Part shown: positions 11,718-24,150 of the stretch, in pieces
Position numbering within the stretch: the stretch's first letter is position 1
How the letters are laid out: each line of letters starts with the position of its first letter
Position numbers and translations under genes: made by a program
Origin: Zeus faber
Lineage: Eukaryota > Chordata > Actinopteri > Zeiformes > Zeidae
Direction: 5' to 3'
Assembly (NCBI GenBank): GCA_960531495.1
Contig: OY482850.1
Span: forward strand, 5,490,584 to 5,554,583
DNA length: 64,000 bases
The notes under the pieces: model-generated
Told to the model about the DNA's origin: nothing
What the model saw: only the letters and a program-made list of their open reading frames with translations
Databases searched by the model: none

Positions 11718-12483
11718 AGACCCTTCTCGTCGACTAACATTTGATTAACTATTTGGGTGCAGCCCTACTAGAAAATGCCTATTTAGTGTATCCATAAGCT
11801 GTCAAACATCTTATTGTCATTTGGATGTCTCCCGGAAAAGGTAAAACTTCCATGTTTACCTAGTCTATACTTAGACTTGTTTATGTTGTGCATCAGGCTT
11901 TCATTGTGAAGTAAAACTCTGAAAGTGAACGTTAAGGCCAACCCTGGATATACCCTAATTAGATCCCATGTTAAAAGGCAACAATATCCAAACACACATA
12001 CCTCATTCATTTTATGGACGGTTTTATTAATTTGTATATCATGTTTTACAGTGTGTATCAGGGGCCCTTTTTGGGGATTTTGGGATAGAAGACACACACA
12101 TCTTAGAGTGTGAACAGGAAAGACTGGCTTTGGAGGACTGTTGGTTTCTTTATTTATTTTAATTAATGCAAGAAATGGAAGGGAGAATGGCCAGAAATGG
12201 AGCCGTTTTGACTCCAGTATTTCTGGGAAACTACTACTACTACATACGTACCACTCACACTGGATGAGAATTTTGCAAATTCTTGTGCATTGTCGTTGAA
12301 AAAGCAGAACAACATTGAAAAACAAAAGCCAGGATTTTGAGATTTGGGAATTCAAATAATGCTCTTGTCTGTTTCCTCTCAGTGCAAAGCATGCATTTAG
12401 GCCTGCTCCTATCCGTGCAAGTGAGGACATGTTATAATGCTTTCACCTAACAAACTCGGTTTCACAATGACTGCACACAGCTC

Positions 12484-12486
<3 letters not shown>
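11718..12486. other. no recognised gene; 215-codon open frame on minus strand
   Basis: The minus-strand frame 11783-12430 is open for 215 codons without repeats, but shows no recognisable domain, no splice sites around it and no composition shift. It is treated as probable chance. Confidence 0.3.

Positions 12487-12579
<93 letters not shown>
12487..12579. repeat. (GT)n microsatellite
   Basis: About 46 units, uninterrupted. Confidence 0.97.
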
Positions 12580-12581
<2 letters not shown>

Positions 12582-13070
12582 TGTGTGTGAGAGAGTCTGT
12601 GTGTATCTAAAGCCAAGAAACTTTTCTCATCAAATTCACTCCTCCCATGTCTGTCTCTCCCACACTCTTTATTTCCCCATTTCAGTCCAAATATACAGCA
12701 GAAATGTAGTTATGCGAGATAACTTCAGTAGAATCGGTGTGGTGAGGTGAGAAGTGCACAGGTAAAAAAAAAAATAATAACAGCGTAATCTTCAGAGGAA
12801 AGTAGAATGACTAGATTTTTTTATGAAATTTGCATCATTTATTCAACAAATAAGGTCGGGAAGTTGCAATCATATTCAACGTCATTGCTCATATGATATT
12901 GGATGCAGTCCCTGAAAGTATTGAAGATTCTCCATCTTCAACAAATGTCAGAGCAAGGACCCATCCCCTGCTCCTAAATGCCACCGGTGCCATCATGTTG
13001 TGCTTGTGATGATAATTGGGGAAGATTCAGGCGCTTTCTTGGTGATCTTGGCTGTGTAAAGAATGGCCAC

Positions 13071-13093
13071 CACCACCACCACCCCAGCTCACC

Positions 13094-13138
<45 letters not shown>
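13071..13138. repeat. (CCA)n and (AC)n compound microsatellite
   Basis: Five CCA units, a short gap, then about 21 AC units. Confidence 0.92.
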
Positions 13139-13139
<1 letters not shown>

Positions 13140-13789
13140 AACACACACCCCCCTGCCCCCACATAGGGAATTGTATTAACCCTAAGTGACAAGAGGTCCT
13201 GTGACAATTCATTTTTGCCGCTAACTGATGCCACTAATCCGTACAGGCTAAGCCAAATGAGGAGGAACGGTAAACTACCCCCCTTATGTGCATATGTGTG
13301 CACGTGGGAGTGTGTGTGTAAACATTTGTCTAAGCCAATGAATGTTTAACCTCTATTCTCACGGCCGCAGGTTGGCATGCATTGTGCTTTTTCCTGTTCA
13401 ATACCACCAGTTGTTTTGGTGTTGCTGGCGGCTGCTGAGTCCAAATGTCAGATCTTTCTACTCCATGAAAAAAAAGTGGTAGTAGTAGTTTGAAGTAGAT
13501 GTTTGACAGGTAGATTCACTCACCGTTTAACCTGCGGGTATTCTGAGTGTACGTTGCAAGTACTGATGTGTTCCAATGAAGCCCAATAGTCAGTGCCAGA
13601 ACTGCACATGCATCAGTCACAAATGTGTCAATGGGGAATGGTCTCCTAAATCATGACAGTATGTGCCGAACATGCATGGAAAAAATGCAACAGCTAAACA
13701 GGCTTGCTAATCGCAATTGACCACAAAATTGAATATGTGACTCATTCTCAACAAAGACGACATTTTGCAAGTTTCACAAAGCTCGAATT

Positions 13790-14330
13790 TATGGCAGAGC
13801 TGTCGTTTGGACGCCAATGCAAAAAGACGCATGAACTGGTCTCAAAGGAGCAATGGAATGGAAAAATGTAAGACCATCCGATGAGTCATCTCATAGTCTT
13901 ATTGTCTAAATTCTGATGTTTTTAACATGTTTGGAGAAGTCAAAGGAGGTCTTCAACAGACAAATGTCTGTTGGTGACTGTTTAACATGGTGGTTGAGCT
14001 GTAATGTTACCGGTAATGACGGCATTCTTTTGAGTCATTGGGACCAATAATTGTTCTGCAAGGAATGTGATAGAGTGGTTTGATAAACACCAGAATGCAG
14101 TTAATTGCATGCCATGGCCTCCCCAATCACCTGCTGTGAACATCACTGAACCTACATGGAAAGTACTGGAGTGAAGAGTGTCAAGTAGATTTCTACCCCC
14201 TTCATCCCTTAGAATTGGAGGCTTTTTGAAGTCTTCTTGAAGAAAGGCAGAATTCCCCACTACAGTACATACTGTACAGTTCAGGACTTGTATGGCAGCT
14301 TTCCATGAGGGATTACCGCTGTTCTAAAGC
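13790..14330 (+). mobile_element. Tc1-like transposase remnant (DDE domain, broken)
   Basis: Conceptual translation in shifting frames gives RMNWSQRSNGMEKCKTIR near 13830 and WFDKHQNAVNCMPWPPQSPA then VNITEPTWKVLE near 14070-14172. The last is the Tc1-family block WFxxHxxxxxxMPWPPQSPDLNxxExxWxVLE, with Asp of the PDLN motif changed to Ala. Stops and frameshifts show a dead copy. Orientation is +; terminal repeats were not identified. Confidence 0.8.
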
Positions 14331-14440
14331 AAAGGGCGGCACCTCATTAGGTTGTTAGCACTGCTGTTTTTCCATCATTTTGCACAATACCAACATGACC
14401 AAGCTTTTGAGATGATGTGTAGAACAATTAGAAGTAGAAT

Positions 14441-14513
14441 GCAGCCACTCTGATCCTGGGCCCCCAATTACCTAGACACAGGACAGGTGTGGCTGCTCAA
14501 ACCACCCCACACA
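14441..14513 (-). mobile_element. fragment of the LTR family seen at 25425 and 50928
   Basis: GCAGCCACTCTGATCCTGGG, CCAATTACCTAGACACAGG and GTGTGGCTGCTCAAACCA match, in order, the right (LTR 5') part of the element at 25425-25752 and, inverted, 50935-51010. Confidence 0.7.
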
Positions 14514-14524
14514 AAACACGGTTT

Positions 14525-15345
14525 TACTATAATATATCAACCAAGGTTTCATAGGGAAACTAAAAACCGGGATTTGTGAACCATGGCTATACTATGGTTT
14601 AGAAGAGAAGAATCTTTAATTGTCACACAGCACGCCACTACAGCGGTGGGCAGCATTCAATGAGGCGCCCAGGAACCTGGTTATGTCCATCACCGGTCTG
14701 ACGATGATGTGCATGTTTTTGAAGGGGGTCCTTACTGATGTTACATATAGGAAACCCCATGTGAGAACATGCAAACTCCACACAGAAAGGCCCTTTAATT
14801 GGGAGATAACCCGCCAGAGCACGGTGCCAACAGCGCCCCAGGCGGGAATCAAACCCAGAACCTTCTTGCTCTGAGGCAGCGGTGCAATGCACTGTGCCAC
14901 CTAATAAGACATTCATATACAGTATATTAAGCTATATACAGTATGGTGTATAATTGAATATTAAAAAATCCATATGCCTTAATTTTGATCTTCTGTTTAT
15001 CATTTGAAAGTTGATAGAAATTTGTTTGTGTATTTTAACCTTGGATTACACGTAGTAATATCACATCCTGTGTCATCAATGACGACAGAAGAGCTTTTTA
15101 TTTGGATCATAGTAAGCCATGATAATACCATGGTAAATAAATAAGCAAAAACTGGTTCCTCTGTTAGCCATAACAAACCATGGTAGCACCATCGATAAGA
15201 GTAGAATAAGCATAGTTACCAGAAAGTGCCATAGATTAGCCTTGGTAGTAACATGGTTAGGAGCATAGTAATCATAATTACCATAAAATACCATGGTAAC
15301 TATATAAAAACCATAATAAACCATAGTGAATTTCCGTAAGGGACT
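14525..15345. repeat. degenerate CCATGGTA-rich repeat, interrupted by a SINE
   Basis: Words such as AACCATGG, ACCATGGTAA, CCATAGTGA and CCATGATAATACCATGGT recur at irregular spacing on both sides of the SINE at 14604-14907. This suggests an old palindromic repeat. Confidence 0.45.
14604..14907 (-). mobile_element. tRNA-derived SINE, near full length
   Basis: Read on the minus strand: a tRNA-like head GGTGGCACAGTGCATTGCAC (A-box region), GGGTTTGATTCCCGCC (B box), a conserved core GGCCTTTCTGTGTGGAGTTT then GCATGTTCTC, and a tail ending GTGACAATTAAAGATTCTTC. This order of head, core and LINE-like tail is typical of vertebrate tRNA SINEs. A truncated copy is at 39616-39947. Confidence 0.8.
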
Positions 15346-16509
15346 ATATGGATGTCACATAGGCCGTAATTTTATATAAGAGTTAAAATCATCAGAGTTT
15401 CAAAAAGCTTCAATATACTGTACAGCTCCAGCCATTGAAAAATGACGATACGTGGCCCTGTCAAAACCAGGAGGCTGTTTACTACCATGATCTGTGAAAA
15501 TATATCTTGTGCGAGATGTTTTAATAGGGCCTTGGTTAAAAACATACCCAACCCCCCCCCCCCCCCGCCAACCTGCACAAACCTGTTATTTAAGACGTGG
15601 TTAGTCAACATTCTAGCATTTTAAAACTAGGGTTTGAGAACTATCAATGTAGTCATTTATTAATTGCATGTTTGCCCAGTTCCAGCCTGTCAAGTGTTAG
15701 TGTTGGGATTGCTATTCAGACGTGCGCCAACAAGGCTGTCATCTTGTGGAAGGTGAGCTTAGTGTGGTTGAGATGACAGTAAAATGAATAAGGAGATGTC
15801 CCAATGATGGCGAGTGGTAAGGAGGAATAATCTGTAAACCAGTCTAGAGTGTGTTAAATGGATTGAGGAAGGTGCTGTGATAAATTTGGTTATTTAACCG
15901 CTGGATTTTTGTGTTGGGCATCAATTCCAAACCAATTCTAGGCCAATACCAAAAGCCAAAAGTGTGTTTTCTGTATATCTGGCATATGGATGTCTCCCAA
16001 TAAAAAAAAATAAAAAAGGAATAAGATATTGATCACTGATGAAATTAAATGGATCGGAAATGCTTGATTCCAAAAGACTTTCTCTTTATATTGTTAAAGG
16101 AAAGGGATATTTGAACATAAAGTGATGCCTTGTATAAAGCAGTGTTTGAACAGCAAAAGAACACTATACTGTACTATAGGGAATGTAAAGTTTGATGGTT
16201 GCTATGGGTTGCAATGGACTCTGTTTGCCATTTTTGGAGGATCGCTTCCATTCAGTTGCATAGAGATATGGCTAAAATACACAAAATGTACAAAAAATGG
16301 AGAAAGGAAGGAAGAAAAAAGAAGGGTCGTGGTTTCACACAAGATGGTTGCAAGATTTTCTAGGGCAGTTTTTCGCCTGACAAGACTTCCAAGCTAACAA
16401 TCTTTTGCCTGAAAAATGCAGACCAACATTCACGGTCAATGTGAGTGATCCCCTAAATGCGGTGGCTTGCTCCAGCAATGTGATGTCAGCTTCACATGCC
16501 CGATACAAC
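15346..16509. other. no gene recognised
   Basis: Includes a poly-C run near 15549-15566 and AT-rich unique-looking sequence. Confidence 0.4.
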
Positions 16510-16690
16510 ACAACATAGAAATACTGAACTCTGGGGGTGGGAATCGCCAGGTAACTCACTATACAAGAAAATCCTTGGCGATTCATCGTGGTATCTGTGT
16601 TATTGAAGAAAATATATGCACGATAGATATTCATTCAGTGCATTTTCAAGCAATGTATTGCGATATATTGTCGTACCCATTATTTGTTCC
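16510..16690. mobile_element. MITE-like fragment (GGGTGGGAATCGCCAGG)
   Basis: GGGGGTGGGAATCGCCAGG followed by GCGATTCATCGTGGTATC, CACGATAGATATTC and TGCGATATATTG is typical of a teleost repeat with GGGTGGGAATCRCC ends. The second end was not found. Confidence 0.45.
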
Positions 16691-17362
16691 ACCTCTATAC
16701 TCAACTGTACAGTCTTGTTGGTTTCCATTTCATACTGTTTTGATATTGTTGCTTGGAAATGTTTGTGTAGCTTCCCAGCGTAGCGCTGCCACTACTGACA
16801 CGGTGATCTCTGTTGTTGGAGAATGTTAAAACAAAACTAAACACATGAGAAGAATCATATACGGCAGCAGGAATCAGAGTGGAAGACTCAGATTCCTAGA
16901 CTGTCCGGATTACAAGAGTAGTTAGCATAGTGCTACTAGTTTACATAGTGCTACTCCATAATGATTCTGGATGGATTACACATAGAATGATAGTTAAATT
17001 AATTTTTATTTATTTACTTAATTATTTTAGAATTTTCTGTATTTCTTTTCATTCTTTTTTTTTTTCTTTTGCTGCCGTGACCCCACCACCACCCACAGGG
17101 ATGAATAAGTTGTTATTTTATATAACTCAGAAAAAAACAAAAAAATATATCCACACTAACGTATTCTTTGAGAAGAAATCAAAATCGAAAATACAGAAGC
17201 AGGACTCGCGTAAAGAAGGAGATTTAAGAGTGAGGCCTCCAGCGATCATCACCATCCCGCCGTGGTTCGCGGAACACACAATAGCCAGAGTCAGAGAGCG
17301 CAAAGGATAATCTAACCGCTGTTAAACCCGGGGACATTTCTGAGATGATACTTTTTATAGAA

Positions 17363-17402
<40 letters not shown>

Positions 17403-19761
17403 GTAGACGTCCCAAGTTCTTGCAGTGGGATGATCGCCCTCCGAGAACATTAGAGTTGAGAGATTTCTGGGTTGTAAATAATGAAATAAGTGTGATAATC
17501 TCTAATCGTTGTTGGCGTGAGCATGAACTACTCTGCAGCCACCGGCCAGTGGAGTTCAAAACCAGTCTGTCTCACCGCCAAGCAGAGGGAGGAAATTGCG
17601 GCATCTGTGAACGGGAGAATGGGGTGTTTAAATGCTTAAATAAGCAAATTTTAGTTTTGACTTGTATTTATGTACATGTGAGTCATGCAATCTACATACA
17701 AGTTGGGGAGAGACCAACCGACTTGACTTATGATGCATATTATCTTTATAATAAATAAAGAGTAAACTCCATCATCGTTTGGCTGCCGCCACTTTGATCG
17801 CTGAATCATTTAGTATAGTTAGTATAGATAGTATTCATTATGGACAACCATGCCATTTAAGAGGTAAATTTTTTGATTCTAAAGTAATTCATTTGGAAAT
17901 TTACTGTGAATAATGACCTGGTTCTGTCAGGCAACTTGACGGCGCCACATGCTTCCACCCCCGTAATAGGCCGGCCTCTTTAAGCAGTCAATCCCTGCTG
18001 CCCTACCTGCTTTGCTGCCTGCTTGCTTGCTGTGTTGCTGCACTCCCTCCACCTTCCCTGTATCCACCTGTTGGGCTCTACTCTTTTATCCAATGAGGGG
18101 ATTCAAGCTCATCACTCCTATATTTCCTATATATATTATATATTCAATTAAACAAATTCCATTTGTCAGCCTCGTGGGTGACTGCCCTGTTTGAGACTGT
18201 CAGTAAGTGATTGAACACATTCACATATCATGCTAAAAATCATGCACGCCCACACATATTCACAAACACATTCAGAAACACATATCTTAACTTACATTAT
18301 ACCCTTACACAGAACAAAAGTTGCATATTCAAGGACTTCCAAACATAAATCCAAAGCTTAATTATTCTAGCCATTTCTCTTGCTTTTCCCCTCTCTCACT
18401 CTCTCTCTCTCTCTCTCTCGCCTCTCTCCCTCTGCTCAGATATCTGAGCGGGGCCGAGGCGATTTAGAAGGATTTATTATCACTATTATCACAGGGAATT
18501 CCACATGATACCGATATAAATCACCATATTTGCTCATGAATTCCTAATCCCATGTTAAATAATCCGATTCTAAGCCCATTGTCTAAAACGATACGGCACA
18601 TAGTATGTCCTCTGATTAAAATCTTTTTTTTTTCACCAAATTACCCTCAGATATTCCTGACATTGTGTCAGGAGCAAATTGTAGGTCATGCTGTAGTATT
18701 GACGGCAACATTTCATATTGTATTTTCTAAAGTAGTGTCTATTGGGCCGGACATACAGTACGTTACGCACAGTAATACAGAGTATGTTTACTGTGGGACT
18801 ATATACAGTATATGACAAGGTTTTGCGAGCACTACTGCTGCTTTCAGGTTATAAAAGTCCAGTTTCGGTTACGTATCACCATGTGCATGTGCTTGTGAAT
18901 CAGCTTGGCAAGTACTGTCAGAAGACCGCCGGCAATTTTCGTGGCTCCCATTAAAAACATGAGTAGACAGCTTTATCGAGGTGCATCGTGGGAAAACCTA
19001 GGGCTGAGCTGTTTTTTTTTTTTGTTTGTTTTTTAACCTCGTGGGTGTTTATGAGTCAAATTGTTTGGGTTATACATTTTTCTCAGTCAGATGGTCAGAC
19101 CATAAAAATGTGCTACGTTCTAGCAATCAGCTTTCACAGCAAGAATTGGTGTTGTGTTTTTTTTGTTTTTTTTTTCTCCTGAAAATAAATGTGCCTCGCC
19201 GGCAGGGAGCTGGATTTATAGTTGTTAGGAGCTTATTCCACTCACAGCACGGGGGGTTTGGGTACGGGGAGGCGGCAGGTATCACTGCGTGCGTGCGTGC
19301 GTGCGTGTGACTTTTTTGCTTAGATGGGTCAGCACCTTTTTAGCACAGTGACAAACACGAAGTTCAGATTCCTCTGCTATTTTTTAGAACAGGAACAGGA
19401 TCATGTACTGTAGGTTTTATGGGCAACCGAGATCATTAATCAGGCCTGTTATACTGTAGTGTGAAATCCAGAGTATGGAATACCACAAATAGATTCAAGC
19501 TTTTCCTGTGACTAAAGTTTTGGAATTTAACCCTCATAATTTAAGTCCTGTTTAGGAATATATAATATAAATTATGGATGGCACCATTTTTTTTCGAAAC
19601 TGAAATAAAATAAATAAAAAGAAATAAAAAGAAAAAAGATACTCAGCAACCTAATCGCTGACAGTCTTTCCTCATTTGCTCATTGTTTATGAGCACCCAT
19701 TGAAAGTAATTTGAGATTTTTTTTATTCCCTTTGGAATAAACCCAATAACCACTGTCGAAA

Positions 19762-19763
<2 letters not shown>
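16691..19763. other. no gene recognised; scattered simple repeats
   Basis: Holds a (GT)n array at 17368-17401, a (TC)n run at 18397-18420, a (CGTG)n run near 19290-19308 and AT-rich filler. The stretch 18097-18126 is identical to 48337-48366. No recognisable exon. Confidence 0.4.
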
Positions 19764-19834
<71 letters not shown>

Positions 19835-19852
19835 CGCGCGCGTGTGTGCGCG
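19764..19852. repeat. (GT)n(GC)n compound array
   Basis: About 31 GT units followed by eight GC units and GTGTGTGC, all alternating purine-pyrimidine, a sequence type prone to Z-DNA. Confidence 0.95.
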
Positions 19853-21372
19853 CTCTCAGCGGCGTGGAGTGCAGTGTTGCCAGGTCTACGGTTTCCGTGG
19901 AATGGGGCTACTTTTGAAGCGTTGCCCTGGGTTGAATTTGTCGTCCGCGAGTCGGGTAGACCTATTTTGCATGCAAATGACATGAATAATATGTATAAAT
20001 AAAAAATAAAAATAATAAAAATGCGGCCGGGATGGGGACACGTTGTCCGTGTCTTCCCATTGGCCATTACGCTGGGTTAGTCACATAGATCTGGCAACTC
20101 TAGTGGCGGTGCCAGTGAATTGAGCAGGTAGGAAAGGTGTTGTCAGCTCCGGGAGGGGCTGGAGAAACGGGTTTCATGTTGTTTCTTTCTGAAAAACACG
20201 TTTTTCTGGAAGTGTATTTCTCATCCCCGGTAAAAAATGAATAAATAAATAAATACATAAAGATTAAAAGGGGCGTGCCTTTCCCCCGATATGAACCAAG
20301 GCGTGAATGGGACGTTAGAAAGACGCTGGTCGTGCAGTCTATCCACAACAGATATGTACATTCAAATTACCCGTAATAAAAAAAGAAAAATACATATTTA
20401 ATTATATGAACAATTTTGAAAAAATATAATAAATATACATGGATAGATAAATAAATATATCAAATAAATAAACAAATATAGGCGTTATTTAGAAAGCAGC
20501 AGGCGGGTTAAGTTGCTAGCTAGCTAGCATTAGTTGGAACGTAGATATCAACAATTTCAGATTTTTGTAAAGAATTCTCTAAACGAAATACACTGCTAAA
20601 ATATTTGACAGAAAAATCCTCAAAAATGGCCGTGATAAAACGGTAGCGCAACAATGGAAAACTACGAAAATGACTTTATATTTCGTTGTTTAGTCGTTTA
20701 CAGTCTTTTTTCGCTTTCGGTGATTTTAATGGAGGAGCCGGAATGGACGCGTCAGAGATAATGGAGGGAATTGTCCCTCCAAGACAAAATCAGTACGCTA
20801 TAGCCAGCTTGGAACTACATGCCACCACCGAATGTGTGTACTTTCTGAACAGATAGAATACTTTAATGCTTGGACACACACAGTAGACACAAATAGTTGT
20901 ATAAAGGCCACATATGGAGCCATAACCATCATTCACGTTGTACTGGATGGAGGTTGATTCTCTCCATGGATCTTTAAAGTTAGCGGCCCCAGGCTAGTGC
21001 AATTGGACGAGACGTTAATCTCTTAATCGGGGGTCTTAACGCACAGTACATGCTGACGGACACCGGAACAGACAGTCAGGTCAGGCCGGCAGCTGCCAAC
21101 CAGCACGCACTAGAGCAAAACCTTGGGATTTCTTCAGTTATTTTCCCCCACCTTCACTCAAACAATGACACATATACACTCTCGCACATCATGGCCGCTC
21201 TCTCAATAAAAGCCTTGTTGTGCGGGCATCCTGGAGTCTGTCTTGTCATGTGGGGTTAATCGGTGCCACAGCCCTCTCGTCTCCAAATAAGGAGCCATTT
21301 AACAATTGACAATAATGTGATTGACTTGATCGCTTCCGAAGACCCGGACAATGTGAACACGCCCACACACAA

Positions 21373-21374
<2 letters not shown>
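19853..21374. other. no gene recognised; CpG-containing patch near 20640-20790
   Basis: The patch contains ATGGAGGAGCCGGAATGGAC but no donor or conserved frame. It could be a promoter-proximal region for the liprin-beta gene 4 kb downstream, but nothing shows this directly. Confidence 0.3.

Positions 21375-21409
<35 letters not shown>
21375..21409. repeat. (CA)n microsatellite
   Basis: About 17 units; a second (CA)n of about 11 units follows at 21477-21498. Confidence 0.92.
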
Positions 21410-21410
<1 letters not shown>

Positions 21411-21821
21411 CGTTACAGACAAATTAACGATAACAATCGACAAGCTGCCACTGGATCCTGTGTGAGCTATCTCGGACACACACACACACACACACACATA
21501 CACACAAATCTGTATTAAGCATTTTCAATGCAAAAACACAAAAAGATAAATATGTCTCTCCATCCACAAATTAATGATGTCTTACTTGTGTTGTGTATAA
21601 CATTTTACAAGTTAATGTAGCATCATCTGTATGTGATTTAATATATGTATAATATATTTAATATAATACAATATAATATCTAAAAATAATTATCAAACTA
21701 CCACATGCTTAAAAGACGTTCCGTATGTTATCATTTAGACATAAAGATTGCAGCTATATTGTTTTCTTTTAAATCAATATTGCGTACAGTATTTCTGTCA
21801 AAATAGTTTTTAATTGCTATT

Positions 21822-21925
21822 TCAAGTTCAAGTTCAAGAGATTATTTGTCACATACATATACATACGTTCATACATATATGCAGTGAAATGTCATGACAC
21901 CCGGTGATTACGCACAATAAGCTCT
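21822..21925 (-). mobile_element. LINE 3' tail (inverted copy of 3640-3752)
   Basis: TTCAAGTTCAAGTTCAAGAG, TTATTTGTCACATACATAT and ATATGCAGTGAAATGTCATG are the reverse complement of the tail at 3640-3752, with a TTGAAC terminal repeat instead of TTGAATC. Confidence 0.7.
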
Positions 21926-22936
21926 ATAAATACTAAAAAATACCAAAATGTGCGTAATCGACACAAGGTGCTCGCGCAGGCATTTTAATCAGTCCTTAGC
22001 TTAGTTGGCTATGTTATAATTTCCGGTTCCTGTGTAAGATCTTTAAATGCACATCATTGGGGAACATCACCATGTGGGTGTTACTTGTGTGCATGAAGTA
22101 CAGATTAACCTGTTTCAAACTATTTTTCACCCCTTACAGTCTAAAACAAGCTTAGGTTACATTTTGGCCAGCCACAGGCTAGCTGACCTTTAATAACAAG
22201 AAACAGATGGACTATTATACAAGAAAGTGGCGGACACCAGTTGGAAACCAGCATCACAGCTGTCACAACAGCCCAGTCGGAGGAGAGAGAGGAGTGCGCT
22301 CTGTCTTCTCCCGCACAAGAGATACGAAACGTTAGACGAGCGTTAATGGCATCGTGCATTAGGCTGCTCTGTGGGGGTTGGGAGGGTCGGGTTGGTGGGG
22401 ATGAGGGTACAGAGGGTATGGAGGGTTGGAAATCTTTCCTGAGGGTGGCAGCAGCGGTGGTGGATGACAACACAACACCCTCCCCATCCCCACCCGAGAT
22501 GTGTTCACTGTGAGTGGGGATGACAGGCTGACACAGGGATCTGAGGCTTGAAGGAGAGATGACAGAACGGGGGGCGGTGAGCATCCGGAATTCGGGTGAG
22601 CGTCCGGAATTCAGGATGACAGGAAAGTAAGTGTGAGTGTGTGTTGGGGGGTGGTTGCCAGGAGCCAAGGGGAGGATGATGACATGACAGCAAAGGGGGG
22701 GATGGGGTATAAAGTGGAGACATTGAGGCAGTGATGGCACGAGGGAAGGACAATCAGGGCTTTGATAAACTCTGTGTGTGTGTGTGTGTGTCAATACCTT
22801 CATGTATTCACAATCATCATAGTGTTATTGACATCACAATCATTATTTAGTATTATGTTTTTATGGTGACTTTTTTTTATCATATCATTTGACAAGATAT
22901 TGAAGAAAATGGTGGATTACTTCATTAATTGTCTAC
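21926..22936. other. no gene recognised
   Basis: Contains a 220-codon minus-strand frame (22141-22803) that is proline-, serine- and THTH-rich, crosses a GT array and shows no domain; judged spurious. A small (GT)n lies at 22771-22791. Confidence 0.4.
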
Positions 22937-24150
22937 AGAGTAGAGGTGGAGTAGGTCTAGAGTAGATGTAGAGTAGATCTAGAGTACAGATATACCGTTT
23001 TCACACCAAAATTAGCGAGTTGACCTGGGTTTTTTAAACCCGGGTCAATCCGCTAAAAATAGGCGATTGACACCTTTCCCATTGCCAGAAGAAATGCAGT
23101 TTTTTATGGTGCATCACGTTCCATGTCACAAACACGTCGGAAAAGCGGCGTTCTAGTGTGATTGGGAATAAAACAGGAGAGGAGATAGCAAAAAAAAACA
23201 AATTATTTTGAGCCGTTAAAAAGAACCGGATCGTTCATGAACGACCCAACACTACAGTAGAAGCAGCATTGAGCATCGACAGCATGGATAACCCATGTGG
23301 CCGGTGCGCGAGTGTGCGCCAGTCCTTCCCCACACTCACAACATTTCACGTCCCCCATGTGGAAAAAAGTAAATAACTTCTGATTTTGGATTCTAAATGG
23401 GATATGAAATGATGTAATGATACACATATATTCCTGCCTATTTACGCGACGGTGTCCGGAACGTCAACACGCTTCGCATCACGCTGGTTAAGGGGCCAAA
23501 ATTAGTGGGTCGACATGGGTGTCCTGTTCACATCAGAGCCGATAGTAGGTGGAGCAGATTAAAACCCGGGTCTATTGCCAGGTCATTTGACCCGGATTGA
23601 GACCCAGGTTTTTCCTTTCCCACTGGTGAAAAATGCAGATTGTTAGCGGGTGTTACCGGGCTTTTGGTGCAGTGGGAAAGGGGTAAGTGTAGAGGTAGAG
23701 CACCGGTAGAATAGAAGTACAGTAGATATTGAGTAGAGGTAGAGTAGGGGGATGTAGAGTTTGAGTAGAGACAAAGTAGAAGGAGGTAGAGTAGAGGTAA
23801 AGTAGAGGGGTGTACAGTAGGGCATACAGTAGGTAGAGTTGATGCAGGAAGAGAAGAGGTAGTTTAGAATGAGGTAGAGCAGATCTAGAGTAGAGGATGG
23901 TAAAGTAGAAGGAGGCATAGTAGAAGTAGAGTAGAATGAGGTAGAGCAGAGGTTGAGTAAAGGTAAAGTAGAGGGAGGTACAGTAGAGAAGAGGGAGGAG
24001 TAGAGATTTAGTGATAGAGTAGATGTTGAGTAGAGGCAAAGTAGAAGGACGTCGAGTAGAGGTAACGTAGAAGGGGCTACAGTAGGATAGAAGTAGAGTT
24101 GGTGGAGGTAGAGTAAAAATAGAGAGCAGAGTTAGAGTCGACCCCTTGTC
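22937..24150. repeat. degenerate GTAGAGTAGA-type minisatellite, split by a transposon
   Basis: Units of about 10-20 bases built from GTAGAGTAGAGG and GGTAGAGTAGA occur at 22937-22989 and again at 23690-24150. The block between them (22992-23685) is an inserted dispersed element. Minus-strand frames rich in STSTL/YLYS are translations of this array. Confidence 0.8.
22992..23685 (-). mobile_element. dispersed DNA element (partner of 42189-42898)
   Basis: In inverted orientation it matches 42189-42898. Shared blocks include GGATCGTTCATGAAC, TGTGATTGGGAA, GGGTC(A/T)ATTGCC, AGACCCAGGTTTTTCCTTT and GTTAGCGG, ending GCAGTGGGAAAGGGGTA. The two copies are about 695 and 710 bases. Ends TACCSYTTTYMCAC suggest short terminal repeats. 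No transposase frame. Confidence 0.65.

Noticed and set aside
17920-18205. Possible solo LTR (TGTCAGGCAACTTG...GAGACTGTCA)
   Set aside because: No second copy of the ends, no flanking duplication, weak polyadenylation signal; only the 30-base shared block was kept as a finding.
22141-22803. 220-codon minus-strand frame
   Set aside because: Low-complexity P/S-rich, begins in a GT array, no splice sites or domain.
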